A stretch of 64,000 nucleotides of DNA. Source: Novosphingopyxis sp965218915. Lineage in GTDB: Bacteria; Pseudomonadota; Alphaproteobacteria; Sphingomonadales; Sphingomonadaceae. The notes under the pieces are model-generated. The model worked only from the letters and a program-made list of their open reading frames with translations. It had not been told where the DNA came from and did no database searches. A program made the position numbers and the translations under genes. Shown piece by piece: positions 44,977-52,735 of this stretch. The DNA lies in assembly GCF_965218915.1 (NCBI RefSeq), contig NZ_OZ244708.1, positions 3,100,001 through 3,164,000 on the forward strand. Reading direction: 5' to 3'. Position 1 is the stretch's first letter; each line of letters begins with the position of its first letter.

Positions 44977-45867
44977 ATGCATACACATCATTTCAATCCG
45001 GCAAGCGAAACGCTTGCTGAACAGCTGATACGCGACAGCAACTATCGCATCCTGCGGGCCGTGCCCCCGCGGTTCACAAAAATGCCCGAGGATGGCGTGC
45101 CGCCAGAGGGCCGATGTATTGCGATTGTCGATACCGAAACTTCGGGCCTCGACCCTGACAATGACTGTGTCATCGAACTCGCCATCATGCTGCTGTTCGT
45201 GAGCCCAGTTGGCGAGGTAATCGCCCATCTCGGACCGCTCGCGTGGATGGAAGATCCTCAGCGCACTCTCGACCCGCGCATTACCCTGCTGACCGGGCTC
45301 GGGGCTCAGCATCTGACGGGCCAGAAAATCGATGACGCCTTTGCGCTGAAGATGCTCGAACGCGCCGATCTTCTGGTGGCGCACAATGCCCGGTTCGATG
45401 CGGCGTTCATCGAGCGCCGTTATCCGTCGATTGCAGGACGCGCTTGGGCCTGTTCCTGTGCTGAAATCGATTGGTTGCTGCTCGGCCACGACGGCCGCGC
45501 CCAGCAGCATCTTCTGAGCCAGGCAGGTTGGTTCGCCGGGGCGCACCGTGCGCCTGACGATGTCTGGTCGTTGTTCTGGCTGCTCCAGCAGCGGCAACGC
45601 GGTCCGGGCGGCGGCGCCATGCGCACGCATTTGGCGCGGCTGATCGAGGCTGCCGACAAGCCCACAGTCATGGTTCAGGCCGAGCGAGCACCGTTCGATA
45701 AGAAGGACCTGCTGAAGGCGCGGTCCTATCAGTGGAACAGCAAGGCACGGTTCTGGCAGAAGGAGCTGCCGGAGAACGACGTCGATATCGAAGAAGCGTG
45801 GGCTTTTCGCAATGGCCTGCCGCCATTGACGAAGCGCGAGATCACGGCCTGCGAACGGCACCGCTAA
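44977..45867 (+). CDS. DnaQ-like DEDDh 3'-5' exonuclease
   Basis: This 296-residue protein has Exo I IVDTETSGLDPDND (Asp52, Glu54), Exo II LLVAHNARFDAAFIERR and an Exo III-type HRAPDDVWSLFWLL with His and Asp. It is related to the epsilon subunit of DNA polymerase III but carries an extra C-terminal domain of about 80 residues (KKDLLKARSYQWNSKARFWQ), possibly DNA-binding. On mobile elements such exonucleases are common, with proofreading or DNA-processing roles. It begins the string of genes preceded by hairpins. Confidence 0.88.
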   Translation: MHTHHFNPASETLAEQLIRDSNYRILRAVPPRFTKMPEDGVPPEGRCIAIVDTETSGLDPDNDCVIELAIMLLFVSPVGEVIAHLGPLAWMEDPQRTLDPRITLLTGLGAQHLTGQKIDDAFALKMLERADLLVAHNARFDAAFIERRYPSIAGRAWACSCAEIDWLLLGHDGRAQQHLLSQAGWFAGAHRAPDDVWSLFWLLQQRQRGPGGGAMRTHLARLIEAADKPTVMVQAERAPFDKKDLLKARSYQWNSKARFWQKELPENDVDIEEAWAFRNGLPPLTKREITACERHR

Positions 45868-45887
45868 ACCCGCTCATCACCCAACCC

Positions 45888-45923
45888 AGCACAAGGCCCG
45901 CTACTGGCGGGCTTTGTGCTTTT
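45888..45923 (+). terminator. Strong hairpin with T run between the two exonuclease genes
   Basis: AGCACAAGGCCCGC-TACTG-GCGGGCTTTGTGCT has one G-T pair in a 14-bp stem and is followed by TTTTC. It is a typical rho-independent terminator, yet it lies only 15 bp before the next same-strand gene's ATG, so that gene needs readthrough or antitermination, or else a promoter inside the preceding coding region. Confidence 0.75.
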
Positions 45924-45937
45924 CAAGGACAAGACAC

Positions 45938-46786
45938 ATGACCGATACACTCAATCTCCTCGAGCAGATGCTTGAGAAAGAGGCCCGTCAGTTCGAGGGC
46001 CAGCACACCGAGCGGGCCGAGCCCGCCACAACCTCCATAATAGTGCTCGACCTGGAATTTCGCTGGGATCGGAATGCTTACGAAGGCTACCGGATCGCTG
46101 AAGGTGCCACCGCCTGTGACGCAATCCGCTGGCCATTTCATGAAGTTGCTGCTGCTTGCTGGCTGACGGCGACCTTCTCACCTGGCAGGGATGTGCCTGC
46201 TGTGACTGGACCAACCGTTCTGTCGCTGGAAAACATGAGCGAGCGCGAGCTGCTGGAACGCCTGTTCGATACCCTGCATCAGAACGCTCAGTCCATTCTG
46301 ATCACATGGGGCGGCGAGGCGCGAGATTTGGCCGTTCTACGACATCGCGCTGCGGTCCACGATCTCGTGCTGCCTACGCAGCTGCGCAACAGCTCGCCAT
46401 TCGCTTCGCAGCGGCTCGATCTGTGCCGGGATATTTGCGTGCAGGCGACGTCTGTTCATTTGTCCGAATATGCTGCCGCCAGCTCGATACCTGCGAAGCC
46501 CATCCCATCCAGGCAGATCGGTAGATTGGCCGAGCGAGGGGAATGGGGGAAGGTGCGCGAACAGGTCGCGGCCGATGTACTCACCACGACGGTTATCGCT
46601 CTACGCCATCTCGGAGTTCGTGAGCTGATCAAATGCGTTCGCGCCAAGAGCGTGAACGCCGTCGCACGGGCGGCGGCCGAGAGCATTCCCCACAGCAAGT
46701 TCGTGAACCGGGATTTTGTGCCCTGGGCGATGGGCCGGCCCGCCGCAGTGCTAACGCAGAGACGGGCCGAGCAGGCGCTGCACTGA
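45938..46786 (+). CDS. DEDD-family 3'-5' exonuclease-like protein (second copy, divergent)
   Basis: This 282-residue protein has a strand with DxE (IIVLDLEFRWDRNAYEGYRI; Asp37, Glu39). A second segment, SILITWGGEARDLAVLRHRA, resembles Exo II (Asp), and ADVLTTTVIALRHLG could supply the last Asp. The pattern fits the PolB-like/DEDD exonuclease superfamily but is more diverged than the neighbour at 44977. The open frame begins at 45914; ATG 45938 has AAGGA at 8 nt and is preferred. It is likely a processing nuclease of the mobile element. Confidence in the superfamily is moderate. Confidence 0.6.
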   Translation: MTDTLNLLEQMLEKEARQFEGQHTERAEPATTSIIVLDLEFRWDRNAYEGYRIAEGATACDAIRWPFHEVAAACWLTATFSPGRDVPAVTGPTVLSLENMSERELLERLFDTLHQNAQSILITWGGEARDLAVLRHRAAVHDLVLPTQLRNSSPFASQRLDLCRDICVQATSVHLSEYAAASSIPAKPIPSRQIGRLAERGEWGKVREQVAADVLTTTVIALRHLGVRELIKCVRAKSVNAVARAAAESIPHSKFVNRDFVPWAMGRPAAVLTQRRAEQALH

Positions 46787-46909
46787 TCCTGTCACTCCAC
46801 GTCCAATTAAGCAGAAGGGAGCGCTCGATGACCTAGCGATGCAAAAATATGCCGGTGTGCGTCCGGCAAGCTTCACGCACAAATCCAGCTCGAACAACCG
46901 AGCATCTGC

Positions 46910-46943
46910 AAGCCGCCCGTCATGTGACGTGAGCGGCTTTTTT
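46910..46943 (+). terminator. Hairpin with T run before the next gene
   Basis: AAGCCGC...GCGGCTT with an inner CGTC-ATGT-GACG stem, followed by TTTTTT including the last arm bases. It lies 21 bp upstream of ATG 46965, again a terminator-type structure placed directly in front of a same-strand gene. The ribosome site AAAGGA follows it. Confidence 0.72.
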
Positions 46944-46964
46944 CATGTCCAAAGGAATTTTAGA

Positions 46965-47621
46965 ATGCCCAAGCAGAAAACACCCAATCGTGCGCCGACC
47001 GTCAGCTCAGCGCCGACCACCTATCCCATCGCAAACACCGCGGTCGCCGCCACGCAGCTGTTCAAAGTGCCTGAGCGTCATCCTCGCGGCGAGGGACCGT
47101 GGAAAGACGAGGCGGACAAGATCGGATGGACCGACGAGCACACCGGCCTCCAGTGCATCATCCTGCGTCAGCAAAACGGGACCCTGGGCGGTTACGTTGC
47201 CGTAGAGGTGGATCATCCGCTGTTCGGCTATGCAGCGGACGCCATCCCCGGCGATCTGCACGTCGCTGTCCATCGCGGGCTGTCCTACGCAGCGATATGC
47301 GAGCCACGTAAAGCCGAAGCAGTGTCGGTATGCCATGTGCCGCCCAGCCGGCATGGAAGCAGCGTGAATGATCTGTTCGATCATGCCGACCTCTGGTGGT
47401 TGGGGTTCGACACCGATCATGACCACGACTTCGTGCCCCGTGTGGAAGGTGGCCAGGACGAGCAGATCAACCATGGCCGGACCTATCGCGACCAGGGGTA
47501 TGTCTACCGCGAATGCATCAAGCTGGCAGCACAGCTGCAGCGCATCGAAACCTGGGTCGATGCGCCGCTCCCGGGCGAGCTCCAGCAGACGATCCCTCCG
47601 ATCGGGGAGACCGGACAATGA
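46965..47621 (+). CDS. Conserved hypothetical protein of the mobile region
   Basis: This 218-residue protein is not recognised. The N-terminal 40 residues are Pro/Thr/Ser-rich and probably flexible. A domain follows with DKIGWTDEHTGLQCIILRQQ, GTLGGYVAVEVDHPLFGYAA and HDHDFVPRVEGGQDE. Many His and Asp residues could bind metal, but no known motif is seen. The frame is open to 46839, but ATG 46965 with AAAGGA is chosen because the terminator hairpin precedes it. It overlaps the next gene by 4 bp. Confidence 0.65.
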   Translation: MPKQKTPNRAPTVSSAPTTYPIANTAVAATQLFKVPERHPRGEGPWKDEADKIGWTDEHTGLQCIILRQQNGTLGGYVAVEVDHPLFGYAADAIPGDLHVAVHRGLSYAAICEPRKAEAVSVCHVPPSRHGSSVNDLFDHADLWWLGFDTDHDHDFVPRVEGGQDEQINHGRTYRDQGYVYRECIKLAAQLQRIETWVDAPLPGELQQTIPPIGETGQ

Positions 47622-48436
47622 GCAAGCGTTCTAAGACGACGGGCTACGCAGCCGACCGCAATACCAGCCTGCCCTGGGGGTATTGGCTGATGCTCGACGA
47701 TCATGGCGATGATCGGATCATCGATGAGGATGGTCGCCGCTGGAGGTCGGTCCGGGAGAATCTCTGGCTATCGCGGCTCGGCATGCCGCGGCTGAACAGT
47801 TCCGCTCAGGAGGAGGCGCTGGAATTTCTGCTGACCGTGCTGGCGGTCATCGATCGCCGGATCATCAAGGTGGAAGAGCTCGTCATCGATCTGTTCGAGG
47901 CCAACTGGCACGTAGCTGACCATTATGGCCAATGGCTGATTGCGCAGCAGCTTATCGAGCATGACATGGAGGGCAGTCCCACCGGTCCACTGACAGACGA
48001 GGGCAAGGCTGTGCTTGCGATGCTGGCATCTACCAGGTCGCCGGAGCACGCGCCGATTCCGATCGGCATGAACTGGGTCAAGGTTCGGCGCGGCCTGGAC
48101 CGTGGCACGGCGAGCGACGGGTTGAGACAGCTCCTTACCGAGCAGGAAGCCCTTGCGGATCGGCTTCCATATCGGTTCGTGCGCAAGACCATTGTCGATG
48201 GTCCGGGCATAGTGCTGGTGGGAGATGCACTGGGTCCAACTATGCCGCTACGCCGCACGATCTGGTCGATGACCTTTCCCGACGGCCATGCGCGTGACCG
48301 CTTCTACCTCTGGCTCCACGAGCGGCTCGACCGTTGGGAGGCTTGGGGCGAGATGACGGAGCACGAAGGCGGGCGGGTGCTCAGCGAGCGTCTGCTGCAG
48401 CTGGCGTTCGCCGATCGTCTGATCGAGATCACCTGA
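47618..48436 (+). CDS. Conserved hypothetical protein of the mobile region
   Basis: This 272-residue protein has ATG 47618 inside the stop region of the previous gene (ATGA overlap). It contains LPWGYWLMLDDHGDDRIIDE at the start and a helical middle with winged-helix-like sequence around LTDEGKAVLAMLAS. The C-terminal RDRFYLWLHERLDRWEAWGE is Trp/Arg-rich. I do not recognise a family. Coupling to the previous gene suggests they act together. Confidence 0.65.
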   Translation: MSKRSKTTGYAADRNTSLPWGYWLMLDDHGDDRIIDEDGRRWRSVRENLWLSRLGMPRLNSSAQEEALEFLLTVLAVIDRRIIKVEELVIDLFEANWHVADHYGQWLIAQQLIEHDMEGSPTGPLTDEGKAVLAMLASTRSPEHAPIPIGMNWVKVRRGLDRGTASDGLRQLLTEQEALADRLPYRFVRKTIVDGPGIVLVGDALGPTMPLRRTIWSMTFPDGHARDRFYLWLHERLDRWEAWGEMTEHEGGRVLSERLLQLAFADRLIEIT

Positions 48437-48527
48437 TCACTCTATCAAAACGGGCCGCGGAGATAACTGATCGCCGATATTTTCGCGGCCAATCCCCACC
48501 ATAAATCGCCACGACACAAACCCGTAG

Positions 48528-49253
48528 TTACCGAAGGCCTTTGCAATCTTGTTCGTACAAACGTTGCAAAAATGCTTCGACCCTCCACCCAAATTGGCCA
48601 TTGTGCGGGGTCGCCCGAGCGATCGCCTTTGACCTCTCCGACAGCCGAGAGACCATGAAGTCATAATCAAAGAAAGGCTTTTGCGGGGTTTGCAAGACCA
48701 AGATTGCAGAAACGGTCCTGGCGAACATCGCCGCGTGCTCCTTCAAGATCCTTCGATCCACACCATCGTCAGCCCAATTGGCAAGAGCAGCAAAATGAAT
48801 GACCATCAGTCTAGCGGCGGAGCCGTAGCCTTCCACGAAGCCAAGTGTGCGCAGATGACTAGCCAATTCCTCTGCCAAGACGACTTTGCCGATTGTTATC
48901 GCTTCAACAGCCTCAGGGTGTGATGAATGGCCTACGCGACTGAGCAACAAACACCCCTTGGGGGTACCACCTGAAAACAAATGGATAGCTGCCTGATACA
49001 TGCCATCAATCTGGCCTAGGCCGCACGTGGTTACGCCACCGCGAAAAATCGTCGGCTGCAAAATATGCATGCGGTAATGCTCGAGGGCTTGCTGAAAAGC
49101 CCCACGCTTGCTGCCAAACCGATTATATAGCGAGGACTTGCTGGTCCCAGTTGCTTGTAGCATTTGATCGATAGTGCAGCGGTCATAGCCAAGCTTGAAA
49201 AACGAGTCTGTCAGTTCATCCGCAGATTTATTCATATCGAAAAACCTTGTCAT
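48528..49253 (-). CDS. TetR/AcrR family transcriptional regulator
   Basis: This regulator has up to 241 residues, with a TetR helix-turn-helix (GYDRCTIDQMLQATGTSKSS, then LYNRFGSKRGAFQQALEHY) and a ligand-binding domain similar to the TetR_C_33-like group (GTPKGCLLLSRVGHSSHPEAV). ATG 49235 (MNKSADEL) has AAGG at 10 nt and may be the true start. The last about 30 residues (from about SERSKAIARATPHNG) are basic and do not look like a normal TetR end, so the 3' end may be altered. The nearby 14-bp repeats at 49328 could be its operator region. Confidence 0.85.
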   Translation of the reverse strand: MTRFFDMNKSADELTDSFFKLGYDRCTIDQMLQATGTSKSSLYNRFGSKRGAFQQALEHYRMHILQPTIFRGGVTTCGLGQIDGMYQAAIHLFSGGTPKGCLLLSRVGHSSHPEAVEAITIGKVVLAEELASHLRTLGFVEGYGSAARLMVIHFAALANWADDGVDRRILKEHAAMFARTVSAILVLQTPQKPFFDYDFMVSRLSERSKAIARATPHNGQFGWRVEAFLQRLYEQDCKGLR

Positions 49254-49327
49254 AACAGATCAAATTTAGGCAAGTGCCAATCATTGCCAATAGCAAAGAT
49301 AACTTGTCCCGCCGAGAGACACAAAAA

Positions 49328-49369
49328 GAACGAGCGGTCCAGAACGAGCGGTCCAGAACGAGAGGTCCA
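49328..49369 (+). repeat. Three tandem 14-bp direct repeats (GAACGAGCGGTCCA)
   Basis: Units at 49328-49341, 49342-49355 and 49356-49369. The first two are identical and the third has one mismatch (C to A). They lie about 75-120 bp upstream of the TetR gene start. They may be iteron-like protein-binding sites or slippage duplication. Confidence 0.7.
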
Positions 49370-49850
49370 GAATTATTGCTTTAGGTCGTCAGCGCATGGC
49401 ATCTAATGTTTGCTGTCCCAAAGTCATCAAATCGAATCCGCTTTTTTCCATCGATAGGATGATCGTGCGCGACTTGCCACCGCGGCGCCTGCTGCTGCTG
49501 ATGCCCTCTTTTTTTGTATCTACGTTCGACCGCCACATGGCCAAAACTGATCGCTTCGATAACGAAGTCAAAGGTCCAGTGTCGGCTGTCCTGAATTGAG
49601 CCATTTCAAACGCTAAAAACCTCTTTACCGATTTGCACCTTGCGCCCATATTGTTTGAGAACGCGTCCATATATCCGGTTAGCATGCCGGATTTGATCGA
49701 GCCTTTTGTGGGCGTTCCGGCCGAGAGTGGACGAGCCACGGATTCGGCAACCCTATATTTTTGACCATAAGAGGGGTACGTCCGCGACGCTCCCTCGGCT
49801 CGCTATCTACTCGGCGATGTGCCCGCTTAGGTCATGCACAGGATCAAAAA
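49370..49850. other. Region without a supported gene
   Basis: Short overlapping frames occur on both strands: minus 49389-49739 with 116 residues and plus 49396-49599 with 67 residues. Neither has a clear ribosome site, protein-like motifs or a recognisable family. They cannot both be coding. The plus-strand frame is Arg/Phe/Leu-rich and could be a gene remnant. I leave the region unassigned. Confidence 0.35.
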
Positions 49851-50216
49851 ATGGCCGCTTATGAGAACGCGTCGCAGAGCTTGGGAGAGGCGCATCAATC
49901 TGTGACCGCGCTAATCGCTTTTATGATGGACGGGGCTCCGCGAGAGGATGAGTACTCGCGGGAAGCGGCATTCATCGCGGTTCCCGATGGCAAGGAGTTC
50001 GGACTGCATGACAAATGGTACATGCGCGAGCGAGACCTTTTCGCGATCGCATTCCGCTGTGGGCAGGAACAAGCAGGGCCGACCAACGCCGACGTGTATG
50101 AAGAGCTGAAAAACAAAGTCGGGACTAACCCATACTGTTCCCCGTGGCACCGTCCGCATCCAAAGCTCTTCATGGTCGCCTCACAGGAAAATGAGACCGG
50201 CTACGGCTATAGTTAG
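49851..50216 (+). CDS. Small hypothetical protein (121 aa)
   Basis: ATG 49851 follows AGGA at 7 nt, so it is favoured over the upstream open frame to 49761. The protein is acidic to neutral with regions SLGEAHQSVTALIAFMMDGA, HDKWYMRERDLFAIAFRCGQ and PYCSPWHRPHPKLFMVASQ. It contains several Trp, His and Cys residues, and the family is not recognised. It lies 149 bp before another orphan gene. Confidence 0.55.
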   Translation: MAAYENASQSLGEAHQSVTALIAFMMDGAPREDEYSREAAFIAVPDGKEFGLHDKWYMRERDLFAIAFRCGQEQAGPTNADVYEELKNKVGTNPYCSPWHRPHPKLFMVASQENETGYGYS

Positions 50217-50365
50217 GCGCGCGTCGTGCATATCGGCCCAGTCCCTCGCGAGGATTTTGACCTTTGCGCACAAAAAGGTGAGGTTGCACTTCTCAGTGCA
50301 GTAACAGACATGAGAGATGGCGTGCCCAACCCCTCAGGTCCAACTGAGAAGAACGGTATGGGCAT

Positions 50366-51430
50366 ATGCAGGCAGAGCAGATCTCAGATTTCGGGTCAAA
50401 AATCATGACGGGCTGGCACTGCAAGGACGGCAGGGAGAGTGCGTCAACGACTGTCTTGTCAATGTTGGATGCAATTGAGAACTCACTTTCTGCTGAGCAC
50501 AGACTACGGCCAAGGGTCTTATCCATTTTGCTTCATGATGAGGAGTCGCTTTGCGAAGTCGAGCTCGAACTTATTCCGGACGTCGTGCTGTTAGTGCAAT
50601 TCGGGTTCGACTGGGACGACGAATATCTTGAGTTTGATGAATACGTTGAACCTCTAGGCGTAGATAGCGTCGCCTATCTGGTCTCTTACTGGGCACGTTA
50701 TGAAGCGAATATGCGGCTCCAAGAGACGGCAGACCGCATGGTAACGACGCGGCGGCGACTCGAGATTATTTCAGAGAGGTTGACAGCGCAGGGAACCCCT
50801 ATGGAATTCGTAGATCTTCGAATCTTACGCACGCGCACCTTTTCAATCAATAAGCAACTGCCTGTTATTACAAGATACCGGACCTTGGATCACCATCTCG
50901 AAATGGAGATATTTGAAACTGAGTCTGGATCTTTAAGCCAAGCTCTCGAAGAATATTGCGTGGTGGGCTATTTAAAATACAGAGCTGCTTTGAGGGACAA
51001 GTTTTCCGCGCTAGGAGCCCATGGATACATTGATCGATTAGCTGTTAACTCAATAGAGCTAAACCATAATTTATCTGATTTTATAAAGTCAGGCGGTATA
51101 CGAAAATCCAGCGGGCAAAGTGGTTTGCCGATAGAAAACGGGGATGGACATGTTCGCTTCCTTGGCTGGAAGCAAAGTTCCGGACTCTTTCTCTGTAACA
51201 GGAACACTATCATAATCAAAAACCGATCTTTGCCTGAAACGATCTTGAATTTACTACCAGGCCGTCCAATCACAGACCTTGTTGAGCACCCCGTTTTAAC
51301 TCCAGACCTGATCATAACTTGTGCTTGGGTTGAAAATCGGAACGGCTCGCCGAACCTCAAAATCGAATTCGATCAGCCGCGTTTTCTTTTTTGCCGAAAT
51401 ACCGGCAGGATATGGAGGGAGGGCAATTGA
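50366..51430 (+). CDS. Hypothetical protein (354 aa), AT-richer than neighbours
   Basis: I do not recognise this protein. It is acidic in the first half (CEVELELIPDVVLLVQFGFD, WDDEYLEFDEYVEPL), with a helical arginine-rich middle (MVTTRRRLEIISERLTAQG) and no signal peptide or membrane helix. Its codon use is clearly more AT-rich (many AAA, TTA, ATA codons) than the GC-rich flanking genes. That, the absence of neighbours in the same operon and its place next to mobile DNA suggest horizontal acquisition. An in-frame ATG at 50405 is a second possible start. Confidence 0.6.
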   Translation: MQAEQISDFGSKIMTGWHCKDGRESASTTVLSMLDAIENSLSAEHRLRPRVLSILLHDEESLCEVELELIPDVVLLVQFGFDWDDEYLEFDEYVEPLGVDSVAYLVSYWARYEANMRLQETADRMVTTRRRLEIISERLTAQGTPMEFVDLRILRTRTFSINKQLPVITRYRTLDHHLEMEIFETESGSLSQALEEYCVVGYLKYRAALRDKFSALGAHGYIDRLAVNSIELNHNLSDFIKSGGIRKSSGQSGLPIENGDGHVRFLGWKQSSGLFLCNRNTIIIKNRSLPETILNLLPGRPITDLVEHPVLTPDLIITCAWVENRNGSPNLKIEFDQPRFLFCRNTGRIWREGN

Positions 51431-51619
51431 TGGGCCGAGAGCGGAATGGCCGGTCATGATCGGTAGATGAGCTTAACCGACGTTCGACCGTTCATTCTGT
51501 CCGCGCGACGTTGCCAACCCCCAAAGCACTGCGGTGAAATGCCGCGAGGGGATAAACTCGCTTCGTGGCGATCCATTTGAAATTGCGAGCGCGCCTATAG
51601 CAACGCTTTATGCGAAGCT

Positions 51620-52681
51620 CTATTTCGCTTCGAACGTGATCGAATTGCGGATTTCTATCGTGTTGACACCAACCGACATCGGAGTGCGCACTCCCGGGAT
51701 GGCTGTGACGTCAAAAAGTTCAACGATATCGCCCTCCATGCGAATCCATTCGACAATATCTCCGTTTGAAAGATTTATAATCACCACTCCGCACCAAGCA
51801 TCGCCGTCACGCTTTGTGAGTTCACGCTCCAATGCCAATTCCTTGAACGAGCCGTCTCGCGGCTTGGAGAGCGTAACAATGGCATGTCCACGGTAGATAG
51901 AAAGGCCGCGCATGAAGCCTGGCGCGAATGCGATGTCGCGCTTCTTGCCAGTGGCGGGATCAATCGCGACCAACTGGCCCCGTCCGGAATCGAGAGCATA
52001 AAGCGTGCCGTCCACAAACCGCGGGGAATGCGGCATCGACAGACCGTCAGCTACGATCCTGTCTGTGGTTACATCAATGATTACACCGCCGCGATCGCGC
52101 CGCTCCCGCCATCCATTGACCAAGTCCGTGCGGCTGACCGCACTGACAAATTTCGGCTCGCCATTTGCCATAGCGAGCCCATTCAGATGGCAGCGATCCT
52201 CTGGGGCCAGCTTGGATATGAAGGGCGGTTGCCAGATCGGAGCGAAACTGTGGCGGAGATCGAGCCGCGCGAGACAGGAATATTTGGTGTTGACGAAGAC
52301 TACCCGCCCTTTGTTATCGACACCCAACTCATGGACATCGACATCACCGGTAGTCTGCGCATTGCGGGGCACGAATACCGCGTCGAATGAACCATTGCCG
52401 AGCTCTCCTGGACGAAGCATGTTTTCCAAACGCCAAATCTGGAAATGACTGCCGAGATAAAGGCGTCCGTCATGGAATGCCAATCCCATGGCCCGGGTGT
52501 AATTTTGCTGATTTAGCGAAATGCCGCCGTCTGGCAGCACTCCAACGAGAAACAATTGTCCAGTCTGATAGGACGTAAATGCAAGGCTAGCGTCGTTAAC
52601 GCGAAACCAGTCCGCCAACCCACGCGAGACCGTGATGTCGGTCTTGGGCGGTTTGGCGGGTGATATGCTGTCTTCCGTCAA
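51620..52681 (-). CDS. TIGR03032/DUF4915-like beta-propeller protein
   Basis: This 353-residue protein starts at TTG with AGGA at 8 nt. It shows repeated propeller-like strands (GLAFHDGRLYLGSHFQIWRL, ELGVDNKGRVVFVNTKYSCL and CHLNGLAMANGEPKFVSAVS) and ends with VGVNTIEIRNSITF. These match the TIGR03032 uncharacterised family as I remember it. It lies 54 bp downstream of the giant autotransporter gene on the same strand, separated by a hairpin, so the two may share a transcript. Its role is unknown; an assembly or modification partner of the autotransporter is a guess. Confidence 0.75.
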   Translation of the reverse strand: MTEDSISPAKPPKTDITVSRGLADWFRVNDASLAFTSYQTGQLFLVGVLPDGGISLNQQNYTRAMGLAFHDGRLYLGSHFQIWRLENMLRPGELGNGSFDAVFVPRNAQTTGDVDVHELGVDNKGRVVFVNTKYSCLARLDLRHSFAPIWQPPFISKLAPEDRCHLNGLAMANGEPKFVSAVSRTDLVNGWRERRDRGGVIIDVTTDRIVADGLSMPHSPRFVDGTLYALDSGRGQLVAIDPATGKKRDIAFAPGFMRGLSIYRGHAIVTLSKPRDGSFKELALERELTKRDGDAWCGVVIINLSNGDIVEWIRMEGDIVELFDVTAIPGVRTPMSVGVNTIEIRNSITFEAK

Positions 52682-52696
52682 GATGAGATCCTGAAC

Positions 52697-52729
52697 GGGG
52701 CACCGGGATTTTTAAATCCGCAATGCCCC
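52697..52729 (-). promoter_or_regulatory. Hairpin between autotransporter and TIGR03032-like gene
   Basis: GGGGCA...TGCCCC encloses an inner GGATTT-TT-AAATCC stem. It lacks a T run on the minus strand, so it is a weak terminator or an mRNA-processing/attenuation structure that would lower expression of the downstream gene relative to the autotransporter. Confidence 0.5.
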
Positions 52730-52735
52730 TTCAGA

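Noticed and set aside
49328..49369. A possible CRISPR array from the tandem repeats.
   Set aside because: Units are only 14 bp and directly adjacent, with no spacers and no cas genes nearby.
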